Below, in pieces: positions 33,891 to 41,087 of a DNA stretch of 47,318 nucleotides (position 1 is the first letter of the stretch; the number at the start of each line of letters is the position of its first letter). A model generated the notes under the pieces. That model was not told the DNA's origin, searched no databases, and saw only the letters and a list, made by a program, of their open reading frames with translations. This DNA is from Nonomuraea ceibae (GTDB lineage Bacteria > Actinomycetota > Actinomycetes > Streptosporangiales > Streptosporangiaceae): NCBI RefSeq assembly GCF_019396325.1, contig NZ_JAHKRO010000073.1:1-47318 (forward strand). Direction: 5' to 3'. The position numbers and the translations under genes are program-made.

Positions 33891-35434
33891 GAGGACACCA
33901 ACCCCTTGGGCCGGAAACGCATGATGAGGATGAGGGCGAGCCCGAAGAGCATCAGCCGGTAGTCGCTGAACTCGCGCAGCTTCTCCGGCAGCACGAACAG
34001 CAGCGAGGCGCCCACGAGCGCGCCGGGCACCGTGCCCATGCCGCCGAGGATCACCGCGGCCAGCAAGGTGACCGATTCGCTGAAGTCGAAGCTCTCGTAG
34101 CCGACCGTGCCGAGCTTGTGCGCGAAGACCGCGCCCGCCAGGCCCGCCAGCGTGGCGCCGACCAGGAAGGCCAGGATCTTGGCCCGGCCGGTGCGCACGC
34201 CCATGGCCCTGGCGACGTCCTCGTCCTCCCTGATCGCCAGCCAGGCCCGGCCGGTGCGGCTGTGCTTGAGGTTGGCCAGGACCGCCATCGTGCCGGCGAC
34301 CAGGAGCACGGTCAGCGCGTAGTAGAGGAAGCCGGCGGGCAGCCCGCCGACCGGCTGGTCGAAGCCCTGCCCGAAGAGGGTGATCGGCGGGATCCCCGGG
34401 ATGGAGTTGGCGCCGCCGGTCAGCCCGCCGATGTCGTTCTGCGCGGCCCGGAAGAAGATCTCGCCGAACGCGAGCGTCACGATCGCCAGGTAGTCGCCCC
34501 GCACGCGCAGGGTGGGCGCGCCCACCACGACGCCGAGCAGGCCCGCCACCACCGCGCCCGCGAGCGCCGCGACCGGGAAGGAGACCACGTGGGCCAGGTT
34601 CGCGGCGGTGAAGGCGCCGATGCCGAGGAAGGCCACGTAGCCGAGGTCGAGCAGCCCTGCCAGGCCCACGACGATGTTGAGCCCGATCGCGGTGGCCGCG
34701 TAGATGCCGATGGTGGAGGCCACCGTCATCCAGTAGCCGGTTCCGGCCTCGGTGAGCGGCAGGAGCATGGCGCAGGCCAGCAGGACGGTGAGGCTGAAGG
34801 CCCGGTGCCGTTCGGCCAGGGCCGAGAGCCAGGAGAGCACCCCGTACGCGGACAGGATGCCGAACAGGCCGACGGCGAATCCGAGGAACGACAGGAACTC
34901 GGCCCCTCCGTGCGGGTTGGTCGCCCGGCTCTGCCCGCCCGCCGTCAGCATCGCCGACACCGCCCACAGCAGGGCGGCGAAGGCCGCCACCAGGATCGGC
35001 CAGGCCAGCGCGCGGGACGGAAGCTTCCACTCGGGGGCCGGTTCTCTCCGGCCCAGCCAGATCAGCAGGGCGCCGCCGGCCAGCGTCACCGGACCGCCGA
35101 ACGACAGGACGCCGAGCGCGGCCAGGAACGCGATGTGGACGAGCGCGATGACGGCCGCGCCCGCGCCCGCGGCCCGGCTCGCGCGGGGCAGCAACGCGGC
35201 CAGCCCCAGGAGCAGCAGGTGCAGGCGGAAGCCGGTGACCAGGTACGGGGCGTCGAAGAACTGCAGCGTGGCCAGGCCGGGATAGGCGCCGCCGGGGATG
35301 ACGGCCGACGCCCACGGCGACAGCGCCCCGAGCAGCACCAGCGCGGCGCCCGGCGCGGAACGCCAGGCGGGGCGCGGCTCGCGCCGGGACGGCGCTTCGG
35401 TGACCGGGCGGTCCCGGACGAAGGAGGACGTCAT
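33887..35434 (-). CDS. Branched-chain amino acid-type ABC permease (LivM-like) with an extra N-terminal membrane domain
   Basis: A 515-aa membrane protein. The C-terminal part (about residues 235-515, YWMTVASTIGIYAATAIGLNIVVGLAGLLDLGYVAFLGIGAF through MRFRPKGLVSS) is a standard LivM permease, including the RAWLAIREDEDVARAMGVRT loop. It is preceded by about 230 residues with five or six additional hydrophobic segments, longer than in ordinary LivM (about 300-420 in total). The start ATG 35434 overlaps the LivH stop (ATGA), so the extension is genuinely translated. The substrate is likely an amino acid or related small molecule such as an amide; urea-type systems are an alternative. Confidence 0.92.
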   Translation of the reverse strand: MTSSFVRDRPVTEAPSRREPRPAWRSAPGAALVLLGALSPWASAVIPGGAYPGLATLQFFDAPYLVTGFRLHLLLLGLAALLPRASRAAGAGAAVIALVHIAFLAALGVLSFGGPVTLAGGALLIWLGRREPAPEWKLPSRALAWPILVAAFAALLWAVSAMLTAGGQSRATNPHGGAEFLSFLGFAVGLFGILSAYGVLSWLSALAERHRAFSLTVLLACAMLLPLTEAGTGYWMTVASTIGIYAATAIGLNIVVGLAGLLDLGYVAFLGIGAFTAANLAHVVSFPVAALAGAVVAGLLGVVVGAPTLRVRGDYLAIVTLAFGEIFFRAAQNDIGGLTGGANSIPGIPPITLFGQGFDQPVGGLPAGFLYYALTVLLVAGTMAVLANLKHSRTGRAWLAIREDEDVARAMGVRTGRAKILAFLVGATLAGLAGAVFAHKLGTVGYESFDFSESVTLLAAVILGGMGTVPGALVGASLLFVLPEKLREFSDYRLMLFGLALILIMRFRPKGLVSS

Positions 35435-36342
35435 GCCCGCACCCTCTCCGGCCGGCCGAGGAAGCCCTGCGGGCGGAACATCAGGACCAGGATCAGCAGT
35501 GCGAAGACCCACACGTAGTCGTACTGGGCGCCGCCCCAGGCGTACTGGCCGGCCAGTGACTTCACCAGGCCGATGGAGAGCGCGCCGAGCATGGCCCCGC
35601 GGATGCTGCCGATGCCGCCGAGCACGGCCGCGGTGAAGGCGAAGATGCCGTTCTGGAAGCCGATGGCGGTGTCGATCTGCGTGTAGTGGATGCCGTACAG
35701 GACGGCGCCCACCCCCGCGAGCGCCGCGCCGAGGACGAACGTCGCCAGGATCACCCGGTCCGGGTCGATCCCCATGAGCCGGGCGGTCTCGGGGTCCTGG
35801 GCCGTGGCGCGCATGGCGCGTCCCAGGCGGGAGCGCTCCACGTACAGGTGCAGCGCGGCGGCCAGAAGGGGGGCGACGGCGAGGGCCAGCACGCCGGTCC
35901 ACAGGACCGTCACCGGCCCGAGCACCAGGTGCCCGTCGGGGAAGGCGCGCGGGAAGGCCAGCGGCGCGGTGGCGCCGGGGTAGAAGACCCGCACCACCTC
36001 CTGCAGCAGGATGGACACCCCGAGCGCGGTGATCAGCGGCGCCAGCTTGTGCGCGCCGCGCAGCGGCCGGTACGCCAGCCTCTCCACCGCGACCGCGACC
36101 GCCACGGAGACGGCCACCGCCGTCACGCACATGACCGGCAGCGCCGTGTACCAGGGCGTGTCCGCGGGCAGCAGACGCAGGGAGACGAAGTGCGCGCCGA
36201 ACGCGCCCACCATGAACACCTCGCCGTGAGCGAAGTTGATCAACTGGACGATGCCGTAGAGCATCGTGTAGCCGAGCGCGATCAAGCCGATCAGCGCACC
36301 CAGCACCAGACCGTTGACGATCTGCTGCGCCAGAGTGGACAC
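35431..36342 (-). CDS. Branched-chain amino acid-type ABC permease (LivH-like)
   Basis: A 303-aa membrane protein with the full LivH pattern: NGLVLGALIGLIALGYTMLYGIVQLINFAHGEVFMVGAF at the N-terminus, ITALGVSILLQEVVRV in the middle, MRATAQDPETARLMGIDPDRVILATF as the ATPase-contact loop, and GIGSIRGAMLGALSIGLVKSLAG near the end. Seven to eight spans are expected. The start is a GTG at 36342, three bases after the SBP stop. It pairs with the LivM-like subunit downstream. Nothing unusual is seen in it. Confidence 0.94.
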   Translation of the reverse strand: MSTLAQQIVNGLVLGALIGLIALGYTMLYGIVQLINFAHGEVFMVGAFGAHFVSLRLLPADTPWYTALPVMCVTAVAVSVAVAVAVERLAYRPLRGAHKLAPLITALGVSILLQEVVRVFYPGATAPLAFPRAFPDGHLVLGPVTVLWTGVLALAVAPLLAAALHLYVERSRLGRAMRATAQDPETARLMGIDPDRVILATFVLGAALAGVGAVLYGIHYTQIDTAIGFQNGIFAFTAAVLGGIGSIRGAMLGALSIGLVKSLAGQYAWGGAQYDYVWVFALLILVLMFRPQGFLGRPERVRA

Positions 36343-36345
36343 GGC

Positions 36346-37587
36346 TTACTTCGCCTCGAACTGGTCACTCAGCACGTCCTTCCACGCACCGGACGTGACC
36401 TTGTACACGGTGAACATCTTGTTGACGCTGTCGCCGTACTGGTCGAATCCGATCGTGCCGTTGGCGCCCGAGTCGGTCCGGTACTCCTGGACCTGCCTGA
36501 TCAGCTCGGCGCGCTGTTCGAGCCCGCCGCTCCAGCCGCCGCTCGCGGTCACCTTGCCGGCCGAGGCGACGATGACGTTGGCCGCGTCGAAGGCGAAGGC
36601 CCCGAAACCGCCGTACCCGTCGGAGAAGCCCTTCTTCTTGTACGCGTCCACGAACGCCTTGCCGCTGTCCAGCTTGTCGATCGGCGCGCCGACAGAGGTG
36701 GCGACGTCGCCGTCCTTGCCGCCGAGCGCGATGAACTGGGGGTCGAACAGGCCGTCGGTGCCCGACACGGGCACGTTCAGCCCCAGGTCCCTGGCCTGCT
36801 TGCTGAGCGGGCCGGCCACGTGATACTCCGAACCGACGAAGATCGCCTCCGGGTTCAGCGTCTTGACCTTGGTCAGCACGCTGGAGAAGTCGCTGTCGTT
36901 CTCGTTGACCTTCTCGCGGATGACGATCTGGGCGCCGAGGCGTTCGGCCTCCTTGGCGAACTCCGTCGCGCTGCTCTCACCCACGGCCTTGCCGTCGGTG
37001 ATGATCGCCAGCTTCTTCTTCCCCTCCTTCTGCACCATGTAGCGGGCGTTGAAGGGGCCCTGGAGGTCGTCGGTGCCGACGACGCGGAAGTAGTTGCCGT
37101 ACTGCCGTTTCGGCGCGGTGGCGAAGTCGGCTCCCCTGGACAGCACCGGGTCGGTGTTGCCCGGCGAGATGAGCAGCAGCTTGGCGGCGGCGATCTTCGG
37201 CTGGATCGCCCGCGCCACGCCCGAGTTGTACGAGCCGACGACTCCCACGACGTTGGGGTCGTCGGCGAAACGCTGGGCCGCCGCGGCGCCCTTGTCCGGG
37301 TTTGCCTCGTCGTCCTGCGCATCCATCGCGAGCTGGTATCCCTTGACCGCGCACGCCGCGTTGGCCTGGTCGACGGCGAGCTGGACCGAGTTGCGGATGC
37401 CGAGCCCGATCGCCGACAGCTTGCCCGACATCGGCGCGATCACGCCCACGACGAGCGTGCCCTTGCTCGTGTCGCACCCCCCGGCGCTCCCGGCCGTCTC
37501 GGTCTTGCCCGCCGCGCACGCGCTGGTTCCCGTGGCCGTGACGACGGCCAGCAGCGCGGACAGCACGCCGGTGGTCTTGCTCTTCAA
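36346..37587 (-). CDS. Branched-chain amino acid-type ABC substrate-binding lipoprotein (LivK-like), TTG start
   Basis: A 413-aa type I periplasmic binding protein. The signal LKSKTTGVLSALLAVVTATGTSAC ends at a lipobox-like Ser-Ala-Cys (Cys about 24). The mature domain begins VVGVIAPMSGKLSAIGLGIRNSVQLAVDQANA and contains VVGVVGSYNSGVARAIQP and LLISPGNTDP, the ligand-cleft segments of Leu/Ile/Val-type receptors, but the specificity residues cannot be read reliably. The start is TTG 37587: GAGGGAG lies six bases upstream and the signal begins there, while an upstream in-frame ATG at 37674 has no ribosome site. First gene of the four-gene Liv-type operon. Confidence 0.92.
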   Translation of the reverse strand: MKSKTTGVLSALLAVVTATGTSACAAGKTETAGSAGGCDTSKGTLVVGVIAPMSGKLSAIGLGIRNSVQLAVDQANAACAVKGYQLAMDAQDDEANPDKGAAAAQRFADDPNVVGVVGSYNSGVARAIQPKIAAAKLLLISPGNTDPVLSRGADFATAPKRQYGNYFRVVGTDDLQGPFNARYMVQKEGKKKLAIITDGKAVGESSATEFAKEAERLGAQIVIREKVNENDSDFSSVLTKVKTLNPEAIFVGSEYHVAGPLSKQARDLGLNVPVSGTDGLFDPQFIALGGKDGDVATSVGAPIDKLDSGKAFVDAYKKKGFSDGYGGFGAFAFDAANVIVASAGKVTASGGWSGGLEQRAELIRQVQEYRTDSGANGTIGFDQYGDSVNKMFTVYKVTSGAWKDVLSDQFEAK

Positions 37588-37653
37588 CGCAGACTCCCTC
37601 GTTCCCCTGCATCCCGACACCCCGTCGGACCGGAGGGACGCTAGAGTCCTCGG

Positions 37654-37668
37654 CTGTCCACGCGACAG
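37654..37668. promoter_or_regulatory. CTGTC-N5-GACAG inverted repeat upstream of the Liv-type operon
   Basis: A five-base inverted repeat with a five-base spacer lies 67 bases upstream of the TTG start of the SBP gene. On the minus strand TAGCGT, a possible -10, follows it, at an unusual distance from any -35. It may be an operator; there is no regulator gene beside the operon. Confidence 0.3.
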
Positions 37669-37713
37669 ACCCATTCACTGCCCGAAAACTGTCCGGTGAG
37701 GGACGGCCCCGGC

Positions 37714-39468
37714 TCAGCCGAGAGCGGACCAGTCGCGGATGGGCCTCGGCCCTGTCAGCACCGAGTCCTCGTAGGCGACGTCGGTGACGCGGATCTTCAT
37801 GTACCGGGTGCCCGAGAACACCCAGTAGTCGTTCGCCTCGCCCGGCACCGGCAGCATCTCGTCGATGCCCTGCCTGAACGCCGGGACCTTGTGGAACGTG
37901 CCGGGCCAGCCGTCGAGCCGCGCCGGGCCGCGGGTGATCTGACCGCCGGGGCCCTCGCCGTCCAGCCTGGTCCGGACGTACCTGTCTCCGGAGAACACCC
38001 AGTACTGCTCCGGGTCGTCCGGGGTGCGCACCACCGCGTCGATGCCGTCGTCGGCGAGGTCGCCGAACACGTCCGCCCAGTCGCTGAGGGGTCGCGGCCC
38101 CGCCACCAGCGTGTCGTCGTACGCCTGGCCGGGGCCCGCCAGGCGGATGCGGACGTACTCGCGGCCGGAGAAGACCCAGTACTCATCGGAGGAGCCCGGG
38201 ACCCGCAGCGTCGCGTCGATCCGATCCCGGAACGCGGGCAGGTCCTCGAAGGTGTCGTCCCACGTCCGGAGCGGCGTGGCGGCTCGCAGGATCTCGCCTA
38301 TCGGGTAACCCCGGGTGGAGAGGCGGGCCCGGACGTAGCGGTCGCCGGAGAACAGCCAATAGCCGCTCGGGGCGTTCAGCTCGGGGTCGTCGGGGACGGG
38401 CATCACCGCGTGGACGCGCCGCAGGGGCTCGGCGGCCGTGGCGCTGGGGGTGGCGGGCTGAGTGGCTGGCTGACTGGCCGGCGGGGTGGCGGGGCTCGTC
38501 GTCGCCGCCGCGGCGGCGGGGGTGTCGTCCGGGGCGCGGTTCGTGAGCGCGACCGCGGCCACGGCGGCCGTGAGCACGACGGCGGCCGTGATCGCCACCA
38601 GGCCGGGCAGCCGGCGACGCGGCACGGCGCGGGATCGTCGTCGCGGATGGGTCGGCAGGTCGGGCACGGTCGGCGTCGTCGAGGCGAAGGGCCGCAGCAT
38701 CGCGCTCGCCTCCGCGATGGACGGGCGGTGGGCCGGGTCCTTGCGGAGCAGGGCTTCGAGCAGCGGGGTCAGCGGCCCGGCGACGGGCGGGAGGTCCGCC
38801 GCCTCCTGGGCGATGGCGTGCAGCACCCCGGCGGGCTCCGGCCGGGCGAACGGGGACCGTCCCGACACCAGCACGCACAGGGTGACGCCGAGCGAGAACA
38901 GGTCGCTGGGCGGCCCTCCGGGCTGTCCGCGGAGCCGCTCGGGGGCGATGTACTCGAGCGTCCCCACCACCGCGTCGGTCTCGGTGAGCGAGTCGGTCCC
39001 GGTCAGCGCCGCGATGCCGAAGTCGCACAGAACCACCCTGCCGTCGCGGCGCAGCAGGACGTTGGCCGGTTTGACGTCCCGGTGCAGCGCGCCGGCGGCG
39101 TGCACGGTCTCCAGCGCGGACAGCAGCTGCAGGCCGATCGTCGCGGCGTCGGCCGGGGTCATCGGGCCGGCGGCGGCGAGGTGGTCCTTCAGCGAGGGGC
39201 CGTCCACGTACTCCATCACCAGCCACAACCGCTCGTCGTGGATCAGGAGGTCGTGCACGCCGAGGACGTTCGGGTGCGAGATCCGGGCGATGACCTGGGC
39301 TTCCCGGTGGGCCCTGGTGAGCTGGGCGGCGCGCGTCTGGCCGGTCGTCCGGAGGTGCATCTCCTTCACCGCCACCGTACGGCCGAGGAGTTGATCGGTC
39401 GCCCGCCACACGGTGCCCGTGCCGCCGCTGCCGAGCTGGTCCAGCAGTACGTACCGTTCAGAAAGCAC
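37714..39468 (-). CDS. Membrane Ser/Thr protein kinase with an extracellular hemopexin-like repeat domain
   Basis: A 584-aa Hanks-type kinase. Residues 6 to about 260 are the kinase: Gly-rich loop GSGGTGTVW, Lys35 in VAVKEMH, catalytic Asp131 in HRDVKPANVLL, Asp149 in DFGIA, and GTLEYIAPE. A basic linker (RRRSRAVPRRR) and one transmembrane helix (about 288-309) lead to a Pro/Thr/Ala-rich spacer and then four hemopexin-like repeats, each with a (Y)W-x-FSG-x-x-Y-V/M-R/K strand: YWLFSGDRYVRARL, YWVFSGREYVRIRL, YWVFSGDRYVRTRL and YWVFSGTRYMKIRV. Four such units make a complete propeller, probably sensing a cell-wall, metal or protein ligand. Typical bacterial kinases carry PASTA repeats instead. 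GTG 39468 follows GGGGGA by six bases. It diverges from the histidine kinase at 39686. Confidence 0.92.
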   Translation of the reverse strand: MLSERYVLLDQLGSGGTGTVWRATDQLLGRTVAVKEMHLRTTGQTRAAQLTRAHREAQVIARISHPNVLGVHDLLIHDERLWLVMEYVDGPSLKDHLAAAGPMTPADAATIGLQLLSALETVHAAGALHRDVKPANVLLRRDGRVVLCDFGIAALTGTDSLTETDAVVGTLEYIAPERLRGQPGGPPSDLFSLGVTLCVLVSGRSPFARPEPAGVLHAIAQEAADLPPVAGPLTPLLEALLRKDPAHRPSIAEASAMLRPFASTTPTVPDLPTHPRRRSRAVPRRRLPGLVAITAAVVLTAAVAAVALTNRAPDDTPAAAAATTSPATPPASQPATQPATPSATAAEPLRRVHAVMPVPDDPELNAPSGYWLFSGDRYVRARLSTRGYPIGEILRAATPLRTWDDTFEDLPAFRDRIDATLRVPGSSDEYWVFSGREYVRIRLAGPGQAYDDTLVAGPRPLSDWADVFGDLADDGIDAVVRTPDDPEQYWVFSGDRYVRTRLDGEGPGGQITRGPARLDGWPGTFHKVPAFRQGIDEMLPVPGEANDYWVFSGTRYMKIRVTDVAYEDSVLTGPRPIRDWSALG

Positions 39469-39571
39469 GCGTGGTCCCCCGAGGTCGAAGATCGCCGTAT
39501 GCCCCCATCTTCGGCCATTCCCGGGCGTCAGGCGGCTCGGATTGCCCAGGCGAATGGCTGCTGACTGCCAC

Positions 39572-39586
39572 AATTCATAATGAATT
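39572..39586. promoter_or_regulatory. AT-rich 15-bp palindrome AATTCATAATGAATT
   Basis: Seven-base arms (AATTCAT/ATGAATT) around a central A form a perfect palindrome, 13 of whose 15 bases are A or T, in a region otherwise above 60% GC. It lies 104 bases upstream of the Ser/Thr kinase start and 100 bases upstream of the histidine kinase start, in the middle of the divergent promoter region. It is probably a regulator binding site. Confidence 0.55.
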
Positions 39587-39606
39587 CCTGCTGAGGCAAC
39601 TAGTCC

Positions 39607-39625
39607 GGATATAGCCTGCTATACC
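39607..39625. promoter_or_regulatory. Dyad element GGATATAGCCTGCTATACC, copy 1 (upstream of histidine kinase 1)
   Basis: TATAGC-CT-GCTATA is a perfect inverted repeat inside a 19-base near-palindrome, 60 bases upstream of the kinase ATG. Related sequences with the same CCTGC centre and TACC end occur at 40983-41000 and 43155-43172, each upstream of the next gene of the cluster. It contains TAGCCT, which could also function as a -10. Confidence 0.6.
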
Positions 39626-39685
39626 GTTGCATGCCCGCCTGCTCCACCTCCGCGGAGCGTCCGGTCCTCAGTCGTGGGAGTGTGG

Positions 39686-40963
39686 ATGACGGTCGACGAT
39701 CGCGGGGATCGTCGGCGCCCGGGCGGACGCTGGGACGTGCAGGCCCGTGGCCGTGCCACGGTCGACGCGCTCGAACGCCTCGTCGGCGGCATGGGCACGG
39801 GGATCGTCGCCATGATCGCGCTGCTGCTGCTGACCGCCACCGCGCTGCTGTGCCTGGTCGGCGTGGGGCTGCTGCTGGTGCCCGCCGCGCTGCGCGAGCT
39901 GCGGGAGGTCGCCGACCGCGAACGACGGCGGCTCTCGCGCTGGGGCCCGGAGCTCACCGGCCCGGGCACGACCCCCTCCCGGCTGCGCGACGCGGCCGCC
40001 GACCGCACAGTCCGCCGCGAGCTGGGCTGGCTGGTGATCCACGCCGGGTTCGGGGGGCTCCTGGGACTGCTCGCCCTCACGCTGCCGCTCCAGGCCCTCA
40101 AGGTCGCCGCCCTCTCGCTGTGGTGGTTGCTGCTGTCTCCGGAGCAGCCCGCGGTCGAATCCTGGGGATGGTGGACCATCAGGGACGTGCCCAGCGCTCT
40201 CGGCGTCGCCCTGCTGATCCCGGTGTGGATCGTCCTCACCATGATCGCCGCGCCCGGCCTGGCACGCTTGCAGGCATGGCCCGGGCGGCGGCTGCTGCGC
40301 CACGCCCCGGATTCCGCCACGGATCTGACCTCGCGGGTGGCGGAGCTGACCGCGACGCGCGCCGCGGCCCTCGACGCGCACGCCACCGAGCTGCGCCGGA
40401 TCGAGCGGTCGCTGCACGACGGGACGCAGAACCGGCTCGTCGCCGTCAACGTGCTGCTCGGGGCGGCCCGTCGCGCGCTGGAACGTGATCCGTCCACGGC
40501 CGGAGAGCCCCTCGTGCGGGCCCAGGACGCCGTCAGGCAGTCGCTCGACGAGCTCCGTGGGGTCGTGCGGAGCATCCTGCCGCCCGTCCTGATCGACCAG
40601 AGCCTCGCCGACGCGCTGACCGGCCTGGCCGCGACCAGCCCGGTGCCGTGCACCGTGGACGTGGACCTCCCGGCCAAGGCCGCCGCCTCCGTCGAGGCCA
40701 CCGTGTACTTCCTGGTCGCCGAGGCGCTCACCAACACCGCCAAGCACGGCCGTGCGCGGCACGTCGCCGTCGAGGCCCGCCGCGTGGGCGACCGGCTCCA
40801 GATCCGGATCACCGACGACGGCCGAGGCGGGGCGGACGAGCGGCACGGTTCCGGGCTTCGCGGCATCCGCGGCCGGGTCGAGGCGCACGACGGGACGTTC
40901 ACCCTGGACAGCCCGCCCGGCGGGCCCACCGTGCTGGCCGTGACCCTGCCCTGCGGGCCGTGA
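39686..40963 (+). CDS. Sensor histidine kinase 1 (HisKA_3 type), orphan
   Basis: A 425-aa membrane kinase. The N-terminal sensor region (about residues 25-205) has four hydrophobic segments: a long paired one (MGTGIVAMIALLLLTATALLCLVGVGLLLVPAAL), one around LGWLVIHAGFGGLLGLLALTL and one at VPSALGVALLIPVWIVLTMI; this resembles the putative-sensor family found on many actinobacterial kinases. Phospho-accepting His244 is in ELRRIERSLHDGTQNRLVAV, and the ATPase domain has AEALTNTAKHGRARH and DDGRGGADERHGSGLRGIRGRVEAHDG. ATG 39686 has GGGAG six bases upstream. No response regulator is adjacent. It is closely similar to the kinase at 43225, so the pair arose by duplication. Confidence 0.93.
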   Translation: MTVDDRGDRRRPGGRWDVQARGRATVDALERLVGGMGTGIVAMIALLLLTATALLCLVGVGLLLVPAALRELREVADRERRRLSRWGPELTGPGTTPSRLRDAAADRTVRRELGWLVIHAGFGGLLGLLALTLPLQALKVAALSLWWLLLSPEQPAVESWGWWTIRDVPSALGVALLIPVWIVLTMIAAPGLARLQAWPGRRLLRHAPDSATDLTSRVAELTATRAAALDAHATELRRIERSLHDGTQNRLVAVNVLLGAARRALERDPSTAGEPLVRAQDAVRQSLDELRGVVRSILPPVLIDQSLADALTGLAATSPVPCTVDVDLPAKAAASVEATVYFLVAEALTNTAKHGRARHVAVEARRVGDRLQIRITDDGRGGADERHGSGLRGIRGRVEAHDGTFTLDSPPGGPTVLAVTLPCGP

Positions 40964-40982
40964 TCCCCGCCGTTCCGGAGCC

Positions 40983-41000
40983 GGTACGGCCTGCTGTACC
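40983..41000. promoter_or_regulatory. Dyad element GGTACGGCCTGCTGTACC, copy 2 (upstream of STAND NTPase gene)
   Basis: The arms GGTACGGC and GCTGTACC around CT match with one mismatch, giving an 18-base near-palindrome with the same CCTGC centre and GG/TACC ends as copies 1 and 3. It starts 20 bases after the kinase 1 stop and lies 88 bases upstream of the next ATG. Confidence 0.6.
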
Positions 41001-41087
41001 CGCAGGAGGCAGTGCGCGGGATCGCCCGCGCGGACCGGCGGCCCGTACCGTCGGTCCGTAGCGGTTGATCGAGGGGGAGCAAGGCGT

